A stretch of DNA of 33,553 nt from Myxococcales bacterium. GTDB taxonomy: Bacteria; Myxococcota_A; UBA9042. The notes beneath the pieces are model-generated. The model searched no databases and was not told the DNA's origin. It saw nothing but the letters and a program-made list of their open reading frames with translations. Location of the stretch: NCBI GenBank assembly GCA_009692425.1, contig SHZF01000049.1:1-33553 (forward strand). The letters run 5' to 3'. This document shows, piece after piece, positions 1-11,347 of this stretch (position 1 is its first letter; each line of letters starts with the position of its first letter). The position numbers and the translations under genes were made by a program.

Positions 1-85
1 GGTCGAAGGCAGCGTCACGTTGTCGTGCTGGTCGGTTCGCTGCCGCCGCCCGATCGACGTGCCCGACCCGGTTCAGCCGCAACCA

Positions 86-100
86 TAACGCTTGCCGTTA
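86..100. promoter_or_regulatory. Palindromic operator candidate for HigA
   Basis: A perfect 5-bp inverted repeat, TAACG and CGTTA separated by CTTGC, lies 27 bp before the toxin start and covers the -35 hexamer of the predicted promoter. HigBA-type pairs are normally repressed by the antitoxin, alone or with the toxin, bound to a palindrome over the promoter. The site is seen directly; the binding is inferred from family behaviour. Confidence 0.5.
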
Positions 101-120
101 GTACCGGGCCGCGTTATTAT
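92..120 (+). promoter_or_regulatory. Sigma-70-like promoter of higBA
   Basis: TTGCCG at 92-97 and TATTAT at 115-120 are separated by exactly 17 bp. TATTAT matches the -10 consensus at 5 of 6 positions. The expected transcription start, about 7 bases after the -10 element, falls on or next to the ATG at 127, so the mRNA would have no 5' leader. The local AT-rich patch (TTATTAT) stands out from the GC-rich surroundings. Confidence 0.6.
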
Positions 121-126
121 GGTGGC

Positions 127-408
127 ATGATCCGGTCCTTCGCCGACATCGAGACCGAGAAGCTCTTCCGCCGCGAGTGGCTCCGCAGGCTTCCGCCGGA
201 CATCCAGCGGACGGCGTTGCGGAAGTTGGTGCAACTGGACGCGGTGATCACGCTGGAAGACCTGCGGGTGCCACCCGGCAACCGGCTCGAAGTCCTGAGC
301 GGCAACCGCGTCGGCCAGCACACCATCCGCATCAACGACCAGTGGCGGGTGTGCTTTGTGTGGAAGACGGACGGGGCGGAGAACGTTGAGATTGTGGACT
401 ACCACTAG
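127..408 (+). CDS. higB: HigB-type toxin (RelE/ParE superfamily, ribosome-dependent mRNase)
   Basis: This is a 93-residue protein with the profile of the plasmid-maintenance killer family: an N-terminal MIRSFADIETEKLF segment, a central RLPPDI...RKLVQLDA helix, and the conserved C-terminal part with the HTIRINDQWRVCFVW strand and the VEIVDYH ending. Members of this family cleave mRNA on translating ribosomes and are neutralised by the antitoxin encoded just downstream. The frame is open further upstream to 25, but the family begins at MIRSF, and the promoter -10 element ends 6 bp before this ATG. No Shine-Dalgarno sequence is visible, as expected for a leaderless message. The antitoxin starts 12 bases after the stop. 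Confidence 0.92.
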   Translation: MIRSFADIETEKLFRREWLRRLPPDIQRTALRKLVQLDAVITLEDLRVPPGNRLEVLSGNRVGQHTIRINDQWRVCFVWKTDGAENVEIVDYH

Positions 409-420
409 CAGGAAACGACC

Positions 421-726
421 ATGAGCGACAAGCTGTCACCGATTCATCCCGGCGAGATCCTGCTGGAGGAGTTCCTTGTGCCGTTGGCCATGTCGCAGTA
501 CCGCCTGGCCAAGGATCTCGCGGTACCGCCCAGGCGGGTCAACGAGATCGTCCACGGCCTACGGGGCATCTCGGCGGACACGGCCTTGCGGTTGTCCAGG
601 TACTTCGGGACCACGGCGGAGTTCTGGATGAACCTGCAGTCGCGGTACGATCTGGAACGGACCCGTGACGTGGCTGACGAGCGGATCCGCCGCGAGGTCC
701 ATGTCTTGGAACGCACGGCGGCTTGA
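421..726 (+). CDS. higA: HigA-type antitoxin, XRE-family HTH
   Basis: This 101-residue protein opens with the family signature IHPGEILLEEFLVPL, followed by a helix-turn-helix (YRLAKDLAVPPRRVNEIVHG, about residues 23-42) and the conserved ISADTALRLSRYFGTTAEFWMNLQ segment. It should bind and neutralise the preceding HigB toxin and repress the shared promoter through the 86-100 palindrome. The order toxin then antitoxin is characteristic of higBA and the reverse of most toxin-antitoxin operons. A good Shine-Dalgarno sequence (AGGAAA, 410-415) precedes the ATG, unlike the toxin gene, so the antitoxin can be translated more strongly. Confidence 0.93.
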   Translation: MSDKLSPIHPGEILLEEFLVPLAMSQYRLAKDLAVPPRRVNEIVHGLRGISADTALRLSRYFGTTAEFWMNLQSRYDLERTRDVADERIRREVHVLERTAA

Positions 727-1236
727 AGCCGCATCGGGGACAATACGCGGCAAACCGACGCAACCGCTTGAAATCACAAGCCACTGAAACATCGGTTTCA
801 TGCGTAGGGGTTGCGGCGACGATCCCCGACCGACACCGGCCATCCCATCCGCCCTGATCGGCACACCAAGGGCGAAGTTCGTCTGAGCGACCGGCGTACG
901 CCGCGCACTTGCCGGTGCCGTGCGCGGTCGATGGGGTCAGGGGAGAACGAATCAATTCTGTGATCGCCTAGGGCGAGGTGGACAAGTCGGCGGTCTGCGC
1001 GCGAACTGGCAACGGGCGGAACGCGGTGAACCGCTCGTGCCGGTCGATCCGCTGGATTGAGAACGAAGGAATCTTATGGAACGCATTACTTTTTTGGAAT
1101 CCCCGTCCACTGCGTCTGCCCCGACCGCCTCGATGCGGTGGCATACGCCTTCAGACGGCACGTCTTCGGTCACCACGCAAGTGCTCACTACGTGGGCGGA
1201 CAGCCAGCCGCAAGCCGCCGCACGGTCTGGCAGGGT
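727..1236. other. 510-base stretch without a supported gene
   Basis: No convincing protein or RNA gene is seen here. The stretch contains a perfect inverted repeat, TGAAAC/GTTTCA with an ATCG loop at 785-800, which has no T-run and so is not a clear terminator. It also has a rare AT-rich patch with a T-run at 1089-1094. An open frame starts at the ATG at 1076 behind a fair GAAGGAA ribosome-binding site, but it runs antisense into the repeat lipoprotein gene and its Ser/Thr-rich product resembles nothing recognised. The toxin-antitoxin pair plus this stretch may be an insertion relative to relatives. Confidence 0.5.
785..800. repeat. Perfect inverted repeat downstream of higA
   Basis: TGAAAC and GTTTCA form a 6-bp stem around an ATCG tetraloop, 58 bp after the higA stop. 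It could be a weak transcription terminator or mRNA end structure for higBA. It lacks a following T-run, so an intrinsic terminator is not established. Confidence 0.35.
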
Positions 1237-3198
1237 CTACCCGCCCGGCCGCACCGTGCTCGGCCCGCCCTTCGTCGCCTTCAGCATCCAGCGGAAGTTG
1301 TCGATCAACGCCACGCTGTCGAGAATGTGGTCGCCTTCATCGAACACGATGAACCGGATCGAAAACTGTTCTCCCGGCGTGATCGGCACCGTCGTCGTCA
1401 GCCAGCCCGTACCGCCGCCGACGCCGTTCTCGTAGCCCGTGCCCTTGAGCGGCCCGTCGCCCAGCGAGCAGTTGGCCGTGTTGCACGCCTCGAAGAACGC
1501 GGCGTTCACGCTGATGCAGTTGCCCTTGCTGTCGAAGCTCGCGTTGCCCTTGAACAGCTTGCTGTCGACCACGGCGAGGAACTTGTCGTTGAACTGCGAC
1601 CCCACCCACTCCGGATACTCGGCCGACATGAAGTGGAAATCGAACGCGAAGGCGTGCGCATTGGCCGGCGCGTTCAGCACCACCTTCCACTCCGTGTAGT
1701 CCGTCGGGCCGCCAGAATTCGGGCACTGCACGCCGGCGGGGTAGGGCATCGCGTTCTCGAACTTGGTGCCAGGCTGCGGGAACACGTAGCCCGGTTCGCC
1801 CGTCGCCGCCGCCACGCCGCACGCCAAGGCGACGAGGTTCGGGGCCTTGGGCGCCTGGTTGTTGGGGCCGAACGACGTCTTGATGGCGCGCGCTGTGCCC
1901 GCCGCCAGCGTGGGAAACGACGAACTGACCACGTTCGAACACATGCCGATCGCCTTTGGGTAGTCGTTCGGGTCTGCGGAATTCAGGCCAGGCTTGTCGC
2001 ACGCGCCCGAGGGCTCGTCGGTCTGGCCGTTGCAGTCGTTGTCGACGTTGTCGCCGGCCACTTCGAGCGCGCCCTTGTTGACGGTCTTGTTGTAGTCGTT
2101 GCAGTCGTCGCAGCCTTTGAAGCCGTCCTTGTCGCCGTCCTCCTGGGCATCGACGATGCCGGAGCAGTCGTTATCTTTGCCGTTCTTGCAGTTGCGCACG
2201 GCGAGCGGGTTCACGGTGATGTCGAGGTCGTCGCAGTCTTCGGCGCACCCGCTCCAGCCGTCGCCGTCGAAGTCCTTGTCGTCGATGGTGCCGTTGCAGT
2301 CGTCGTCTTTCTGGTTACACAACTCCGGCGCGCCGAAGTAGACCTTGGGGTTCTTGTCGTCGCAGTCCTTGCAGGTCGGGTCGCCGTCCTTGTCGGCGTC
2401 GCCGATGCCGTCGATGACACCGTCGCAGTTGTTGTCCTTGTTGCTCCCGCACACGGCCTTGGCGTCCGGGTTGATGGCCGCGTCTTTGTCGTTGCAGTCC
2501 TCGCACGACAGCCAGCCGTCGCTGTCGCCGTCCTCCTGGGCGTCGAGGATGCCGGAACAGTCGTTGTCTTTCAGGTTGGTGCAGTTGGGCTTGGCACCCG
2601 GGTGAATCTTAGGGTCGGTGTCGTTGCAGTCCTGCTGCGGGCCGGGGCAGGGCGAGAAGGTGTCCTTGTCCTTGTCGAAATCGTCGGTCGCGCCGTTGCA
2701 GTCGTCGTCCTTGCCGTTGCAGGTGTCGAGCAGGCCCGGCTTGGCCTGGGGGTCGGCGTCGTCGCAGTCGCCCTGGGCAGGCGTGACGCCGTCGTTGTCC
2801 TTGTCCTTGTCGCTGCCCGGTCCCGTTGCCATCGGTGGCTTGGCATCGACCGTGGCCCCGTCTGGCGACGTCGACCCGCCTGTCGCACCCGCATCCGCAC
2901 CGCGCTCTGTCGGAGTCGGAGCGCCGGCCGTTCCCTGCGAACCGCCATCGTACAAGGGCAAGTCGCCGTCTGCGCCGCCGTCGAATCCCCAACTCCCACC
3001 ATCGGCCGGGCCGAACGCCGCCGCAACTCCGAGAAACGACGCACCGCCAGCGCCGCCCGCAGCGCCGGCCTGCGCTGAACATGCCGCCGTGGCCAACAGC
3101 GCCGAACATGCCGCGATGGCCGGCAGCAACCCGCCGCGCGTGCACAACACGCCGCCGCAAGACCGGTCGATTTGCTGCCTGTCCACCCTGCCGACCAT
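1237..3198 (-). CDS. Secreted lipoprotein with six MopE-type Cys/Asp repeats and a choice-of-anchor L domain
   Basis: The 653-residue product starts at an ATG with GGAG 6 bases upstream. A long positive N-region and hydrophobic stretch (about 22-38) lead to Cys31 and Cys40, either of which could be a lipobox Cys. A Gly/Ala/Asp/Pro-rich linker runs to about 125. Residues 131-395 hold six degenerate copies of DCxDxxPxxxxGAxxxC then DxDCxGxxD, the putative metal-binding motif of MopE-like proteins; the sixth copy lacks its middle Cys. Residues about 460-645 match the choice-of-anchor L domain (FDFHFMSAEYPEWVGSQFND near the start, LDSVALIDNF near the end). The protein is probably a surface Ca- or Cu-binding protein; the ligand is unknown. 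It lies downstream of the HD-GYP gene on the same strand, 152 bases away. Confidence 0.85.
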   Translation of the reverse strand: MVGRVDRQQIDRSCGGVLCTRGGLLPAIAACSALLATAACSAQAGAAGGAGGASFLGVAAAFGPADGGSWGFDGGADGDLPLYDGGSQGTAGAPTPTERGADAGATGGSTSPDGATVDAKPPMATGPGSDKDKDNDGVTPAQGDCDDADPQAKPGLLDTCNGKDDDCNGATDDFDKDKDTFSPCPGPQQDCNDTDPKIHPGAKPNCTNLKDNDCSGILDAQEDGDSDGWLSCEDCNDKDAAINPDAKAVCGSNKDNNCDGVIDGIGDADKDGDPTCKDCDDKNPKVYFGAPELCNQKDDDCNGTIDDKDFDGDGWSGCAEDCDDLDITVNPLAVRNCKNGKDNDCSGIVDAQEDGDKDGFKGCDDCNDYNKTVNKGALEVAGDNVDNDCNGQTDEPSGACDKPGLNSADPNDYPKAIGMCSNVVSSSFPTLAAGTARAIKTSFGPNNQAPKAPNLVALACGVAAATGEPGYVFPQPGTKFENAMPYPAGVQCPNSGGPTDYTEWKVVLNAPANAHAFAFDFHFMSAEYPEWVGSQFNDKFLAVVDSKLFKGNASFDSKGNCISVNAAFFEACNTANCSLGDGPLKGTGYENGVGGGTGWLTTTVPITPGEQFSIRFIVFDEGDHILDSVALIDNFRWMLKATKGGPSTVRPGG

Positions 3199-3350
3199 GC
3201 CTGACTCCGCCCGCCCGCGCCCGCAACGACGAGTGCATTCTACAGGCTACCGTGCAGCCACCCGCCCGGCAACCGCTCAATTGTGAGGGTCATGCAGGGC
3301 GTGCGCCTCGGGCACGGCGACTGGGCGGCGGTCTGACCTGCGTCGCTGGA

Positions 3351-4892
<1,542 letters not shown>

Positions 4893-5072
4893 GCACTTCT
4901 GGGGTCGGCCAGCATGAGACTAGCACGGCAGCGCGGGCGTGCCTACCGGCGGCCTCCCTCGCCCTCCCTCGCCCCCTCGTTTCCCGCAGCAGGCTGGTGT
5001 ACAGTCGCGGCCCGTTCGCGCCGCCCTCCTTTTTTCCGCGCCCCGTCCTCCCTCCACCCCTGGGCCCACCGC
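4893..5072. promoter_or_regulatory. Divergent promoter region between the HD-GYP and HEAT-repeat genes
   Basis: This 180-base region must carry start signals for two genes that point away from each other. It contains a pyrimidine-rich direct repeat (CCTCCCTCG twice at about 4952-4971). No hexamer pair good enough to name as a promoter was found. Confidence 0.35.
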
Positions 5073-7226
5073 ATGAGCCGACGCGACGCCTCCCGCAACC
5101 GGCCCCAACTGCGTGACGCGCGGTCGTTTCCGTTGGCTGGCTTCGACACCGACGTGTTGCCGACGGACGTGCTGCAGAGCCAGAACGGCAAGCTCGACAA
5201 GGCGACGTTGCTGGAGTGCCTGCAGGACGGGCGCGCAGTGGTGCGACTCAATGCCGTGCGCGCCCTCGCCGCGTTGGCGACACCGTTGCCGGCCGCCGAC
5301 GTCCCGACCGTCAGCGTCTCCTTGCGCGACACGGACCCGGGCGTGCGCGCCGCAGCGGCCACCACGCTGCGGCATGTCGCGGATTGCCTGCCGGCGGTTC
5401 CTTTCCTGCTCGAGGCGTCGATCGACAAGTCCGCCGCCGTGGCCGAAGCGGCACGCGATACGCTCCATGGCTTTGGCGGGGCGATGTTGCCGGGGCTGGA
5501 GCCCTACCTCTCGAAGCCGTGGAACTGGTTTGCCGCCCGCGTCGCGCCTGTCCTTGCGCGGCAGGGTGCCACGGCCCTCGACTTCGCCATCCGGGCGCTC
5601 GAAGGCGGCGACCCGACGGCGCGCGACAACATGCTTGCGACCTTCGAGCAGAGCGACGACGAAGCCATCCGCTCGCTCCTCGCGGCGATCGGCACCCGCG
5701 CCGGGCCGACGTTCGAACTGGTGCGCGAGCGTCTGGGGCGTGCCGCAGGCGTGCGGGCGCGGTCGGCCGCAGCAGCACCGCGCGCGGCGATCTCGTACGC
5801 GCTCGACGGCTTCGACACCGACCTCCTGGCCGTGGACCTGATCGCGAAATCGATGGCGAAGCTGCCGCGGGCCGATATGCTGGTGGCGCTGCGCGACGGC
5901 CGGATTGCCGTTCGTGTGAACGCGTTGCAGGCCCTGGCCGCCCATGCGCCGCTCACCCTGGCAGAGTCTGCGGCCGTTGCCGTCCTGCTGAAAGACACCA
6001 GTGCGTCGGTGCGATCGGCCGCCGTGCGCGCGATCGTCCTGGCCCCGAACGCGCTCGACATCCTGCCGGTGCTCACCCTGGTCAGCGCCGACAAGGACGC
6101 ACGCGTGGCGCGCGACGCCGCCGAGGCCGTGCACGCGCTGGGCACGCCCGCCATCGACGCGCTCGTCAAGTTGCTGCTCGTGGAGCCAGAAATCGCCGAC
6201 GCGACGCTGCTGCCCCTCCTCGTCCGGCACGGCGAGGCGGCGCGGCCGGCGTTGGTGCGCGTGTTGCACCACCCCGATGCGCGCGTGCGCTGCAATGCGC
6301 TGGCGGGGCTGATCGGACTCGGTTCAGACGCGCTTGTGCAGTCGACCGCGCAAGTCACCATCATGACACGCGATCAAGACCCGGCGGTGCGCGCGCTGGC
6401 CCGACAGGCGCTCAGCATGATCGCGCGGGCGACGCGGCCGCACATAGCTGAGGTCAGGCCCCTGCCGCTCGACGATTTCGCCGACAAGGTGGTCGACGAA
6501 GCGGAAATGAAGAAGGCGTCAAAGAAGCTGTCGGCGTCGGCGCTGCTGGCGCTGGCCCAAGACGGCCGTCCGCTCGTGCGCGGCAACGCTTGGCGTGGCT
6601 TGCAGGCGCTCGGACCGCTCGACAGCGAGGCGGCCATGCGGGCCGCCGTGGCCTGCAAGGATGTCGAGACCGACGTGCGGCGCGAAGCCGCCCTGAGCCT
6701 GCGTGGTTGCCCCGACGAGGCGCTGGCCACGGTGGTGCCCGTGCTCGTTCACCTCGCGCGTGATCCCGACAAGGCCGCGAGCCAGGCCGCGCGCCAGATC
6801 GTGTTCAGTTTCGGCAAGAAGGCTGTGCCGCACGTGGTGGCGCTTTTTGCCGCGCGCGACGGTGCCGCCAACGCCGCAGCGGTGCGGATCGCCGTTGCGA
6901 TGTCCGACGACTCGGCCCCGGGCGTGCTCGCCGCGATCGAGTCGCCGTTGCCGCTGGTGCGCGAGAATGCCCTGCGGGCGCTGGCCGACATTGGCGGCAA
7001 GGTGCTCGACGGCGCGATGGACAGGGTGGTGGCGCGGCTGTCGGACTCCCACGACGGCGCTCGCTTTGCGGCGGTGGCGGCACTGCGGGGCATGTCGGCC
7101 GACGTCTGGCGCAAGCGCGGTGACCTGCGCGACGTGGCGCGGCGCCTGGCCCGCGAGGATTCCAGCCGCGTCGTCCGCGACGCTGCCGTGGCGTGGGCCA
7201 CCGAACTGGACCGCGTCGCCCTTTAG
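5073..7226 (+). CDS. HEAT-repeat protein made of three copies of a ~220-residue module
   Basis: The 717-residue product is almost entirely helical HEAT repeats (patterns such as DTDPGVRAAAATTLRHVA and DPAVRALARQAL) with no signal peptide or membrane segment, so it is probably a cytoplasmic scaffold. Three long modules begin with a related header: GFDTDVLPTDV near residue 23, GFDTDLLAVDL near 246 and DFADKVVDEAE near 466. Each header is followed by a Leu-rich helix and a DGR-x-x-VR-x-NA motif. The frame is open far upstream, but that part is antisense to the HD-GYP gene. ATG 5073 is the first start beyond it, although no strong Shine-Dalgarno sequence precedes it. The stop lies 39 bases before the preferred purN start. 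The partner and function are not recognisable. Confidence 0.85.
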   Translation: MSRRDASRNRPQLRDARSFPLAGFDTDVLPTDVLQSQNGKLDKATLLECLQDGRAVVRLNAVRALAALATPLPAADVPTVSVSLRDTDPGVRAAAATTLRHVADCLPAVPFLLEASIDKSAAVAEAARDTLHGFGGAMLPGLEPYLSKPWNWFAARVAPVLARQGATALDFAIRALEGGDPTARDNMLATFEQSDDEAIRSLLAAIGTRAGPTFELVRERLGRAAGVRARSAAAAPRAAISYALDGFDTDLLAVDLIAKSMAKLPRADMLVALRDGRIAVRVNALQALAAHAPLTLAESAAVAVLLKDTSASVRSAAVRAIVLAPNALDILPVLTLVSADKDARVARDAAEAVHALGTPAIDALVKLLLVEPEIADATLLPLLVRHGEAARPALVRVLHHPDARVRCNALAGLIGLGSDALVQSTAQVTIMTRDQDPAVRALARQALSMIARATRPHIAEVRPLPLDDFADKVVDEAEMKKASKKLSASALLALAQDGRPLVRGNAWRGLQALGPLDSEAAMRAAVACKDVETDVRREAALSLRGCPDEALATVVPVLVHLARDPDKAASQAARQIVFSFGKKAVPHVVALFAARDGAANAAAVRIAVAMSDDSAPGVLAAIESPLPLVRENALRALADIGGKVLDGAMDRVVARLSDSHDGARFAAVAALRGMSADVWRKRGDLRDVARRLAREDSSRVVRDAAVAWATELDRVAL

Positions 7227-7262
7227 GTACGCTTGCAAAAACAATCGGTACGCGTGCAAAAA
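7226..7262 (+). repeat. Tandem 16-bp direct repeat at the purN start region
   Basis: GGTACGCTTGCAAAAA (7226-7241) and GGTACGCGTGCAAAAA (7247-7262) differ at one base and are spaced with a 21-bp period, two helical turns. The pair begins at the last base of the HEAT-gene stop and ends 4 bp before the GTG start of purN. It could be a two-site operator or a recent local duplication. Confidence 0.6.
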
Positions 7263-7265
7263 TCA

Positions 7266-7854
7266 GTGGCACGCCTCGTCGTCCTGGCGAGCGGCGATGG
7301 CTCAAACCTGCAGGCCCTGCTCGACGCGTGCGCGGCTGGCGGCTTGCCGGCTTGTGTCGCTGGCGTCGTTTCGAACCATGCGGGAGCCTTCGCACTGGTG
7401 CGCGCCGCGCGGCTCGGCGTGCCGACGGCGGTCGTCTCCTGGAAGGCGTGGCAGGCCCACGGGGGCGATCGCTCGGGCTATGACGGTTCGGTCGCCGAGG
7501 CCGTGCAAGCGCTGCAGCCGGACCTTGTCGTGCTGGCCGGGTGGATGCTGGTGCTGGGCCCGCGATTCCTGGACCAGTTCCCCGGCCGCGTCCTCAACCT
7601 CCACCCCGCGCTGCCGGGCGCATTTGCCGGCACCCACGCCATCGAGCGCGCGTGGCAGGCGGGGCGCGCGGGGCACATCCGCCAGACGGGCGTCATGGTC
7701 CATCACGTCGTGCCGGAGATCGATGCCGGTCCGGTGGTCCATTGCGAGGCGATCGACTTGCGCGATGGAGAGAGCCTCGAAGAACTGACGGTGCGGGTCC
7801 ATGCCGTGGAGCATCGCGTGCTGGTGGCTGCTGTGGGCGATGTGCTCGGTGCGT

Positions 7855-7877
<23 letters not shown>
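7266..7877 (+). CDS. purN: Phosphoribosylglycinamide formyltransferase (GAR transformylase)
   Basis: This enzyme transfers the formyl group of 10-formyltetrahydrofolate to GAR in the third step of purine synthesis. The 203-residue product has the PurN start VVLASGDGSNLQALL and the catalytic trio: Asn111 and His113 in LNLHPALPGAF, and Asp153 in PEIDAGPVV. Starts in frame are TTG 7233, GTG 7254 and GTG 7266. The last gives MARLVVLASG, which matches the family's usual N-terminus, so it is chosen; the others add residues encoded by the direct repeat. It follows the HEAT-repeat gene and probably shares its transcript. Its 3' end overlaps that of the convergent phosphatase-fold gene by 23 bp. Confidence 0.92.
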
Positions 7878-9993
<2,116 letters not shown>

Positions 9994-10019
9994 AGACGGC
10001 AGCGGCGACGACCCGGGAA

Positions 10020-11195
10020 TCAGAGCAGTTCGAACGCCGCGCGCTCGACATCGTGGATGCGGCGCATGGTGCCCGCAAGATCTTCGAGGCGCGACCGCAT
10101 CGTGCGCCGGTCCCATTGTGCGGGTTGGAGGTGCGCCTGGCGGATGCGTTCGTGCAGCATGACCAGTTCTGGCAGGCCGTGGGTGCCGCGGTCGCGCCGA
10201 ATCTTCAGGGTGCGCGCGATGGCCGTGCGCAGATCACGCAGGGCCGGGTCGGTGTCGGGCAACAGCAGGTCGCCAAAGTGCCGCCACAGTGCGGCCGCTT
10301 CGCGAAACCGGTCCGCCGCCTTCGCCCAATGCGCGCCGCGAGCCGACACGACGGCACCGGCCTCGGTCAGGAACTCCGCGTAGAGTTCGCGCAGGCCCGC
10401 ACCCTCGCTGTTGCCGGCCAATTGCAGGTACGTGCTGCGGAACGCCTGCACCGCATCTGCAGAACGCACGAGTTGATACATCCAGCCCGACGCATCCTTC
10501 GCATCGGCCAGCGCGTCCGCCCAGCGTCGCCACGCCGAGACACCATAGACGGCGTGCTGAGAGCGTTCGCGACACGCGGCGACCGCATCTTGCACCGCCT
10601 CGGCCAGGTCGAGCGGCCGCGACGGCTGCCGCACGATCACGATCCGGTGCCGCGACGCCGCGATGGCGGCCCGTGCCGCCGCGAGTTCGCCCACCGGCAC
10701 CTGCCACCCGTGCGAGCAGCGGTCATCGACGTGCGCCACGTCGTCGTCGAGGCCATAGACCGCGACCCCGTACACGCACGCCTTGGCCAGCCGCGCGCCG
10801 GGTGGGGTGTGCCGGAACGTCGCTTCGTCTGCGAGGCACCACGCCGGCATACCTTCGCCGAGCACGCTCGCCAGTTGCCCCAGCGCGAGTTTCGGGCTGC
10901 CGGTCTCGCGCACTTCGAGCGGCAGCAACAACCGGGCACACACGGCTTCGGCCAGTTCGCCGCGGTATTTGTGCCAGTCGTGGCGAAACCCGAGCGTTAC
11001 CATGCGCTCGTCGTCCGGCCCGACGAGGTCCATCGACCAGCCGGCGCTCACACCTCCGGCCAGGCCAATCACCCACGCCTCCGACGGCGGACGGGCCTGG
11101 GGACCCAACTTGACGCCAACGTATTCGAGGATGTTGCGGAGACCCGCCGTCTCCCACTGCGCGCCCGGTCTGAGTGGATAGCCGTCAAGCTTCAT
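10020..11195 (-). CDS. BtrH N-terminal / DUF4872-like protein
   Basis: The 391-residue product has no signal peptide. Its first half resembles the BtrH_N fold, a papain/C39-like acyltransferase first known from butirosin synthesis: GLRNILEYVG near the start, SEAWVIGLAGGVSAGW, ALGQLASVLGEGMPAW, and a VYGLDDDVAHVDD strand. The second half is helical, like the DUF4872 partner region. In BtrH relatives the first motif reads roughly HCxTTALRN; here the matching residues are QWETAGLRN, so the Cys and His appear to be replaced by Trp and Gln. The protein may therefore be non-catalytic or use a different chemistry. It precedes the phosphatase-fold gene by 26 bases. The family call is from recalled motifs and moderately sure. 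Confidence 0.6.
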   Translation of the reverse strand: MKLDGYPLRPGAQWETAGLRNILEYVGVKLGPQARPPSEAWVIGLAGGVSAGWSMDLVGPDDERMVTLGFRHDWHKYRGELAEAVCARLLLPLEVRETGSPKLALGQLASVLGEGMPAWCLADEATFRHTPPGARLAKACVYGVAVYGLDDDVAHVDDRCSHGWQVPVGELAAARAAIAASRHRIVIVRQPSRPLDLAEAVQDAVAACRERSQHAVYGVSAWRRWADALADAKDASGWMYQLVRSADAVQAFRSTYLQLAGNSEGAGLRELYAEFLTEAGAVVSARGAHWAKAADRFREAAALWRHFGDLLLPDTDPALRDLRTAIARTLKIRRDRGTHGLPELVMLHERIRQAHLQPAQWDRRTMRSRLEDLAGTMRRIHDVERAAFELL

Positions 11196-11347
11196 GATTG
11201 GGGTATCGGGGGCAGGGCGTCGGCTGTCAAGGGCTGCGACTTGGGCCGGGATTCATCGGATGACCGCCCGGCCTTGCGCGCCAAGGTCCGGCGCCCTTCC
11301 TTGATGACCTCGAGGGGCGGAACCAGCTCCACTTGGAGGCCACCGCC
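11196..11347. promoter_or_regulatory. Divergent intergenic region, BtrH-like gene / sohB
   Basis: This 152-base gap separates two diverging genes and should hold promoters for both. No convincing -35/-10 pair was identified. The right end contains the sohB Shine-Dalgarno sequence GGAGG at 11335-11339. Confidence 0.35.

Noticed and set aside
2000-2820. Regular repeats resembling a CRISPR or minisatellite array
   Set aside because: The repetition is at the protein level (Cys/Asp motifs) with variable DNA and no constant repeat-spacer structure.
1057-3078. A 673-residue open frame on the plus strand, opposite the Cys/Asp repeat lipoprotein
   Set aside because: It is antisense to a gene with clear domains. 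Its Val/Ala/Arg-rich repetitive product is the expected reverse reading of GC-rich Asp/Cys repeat codons.
4920-6272. A 450-residue minus-strand frame opposite the HEAT-repeat gene, and the +1-shifted plus-strand frame at 5216-6451
   Set aside because: Both have compositions dominated by Arg, Gly, His and Gln without any motif, while the HEAT frame is clearly coding.
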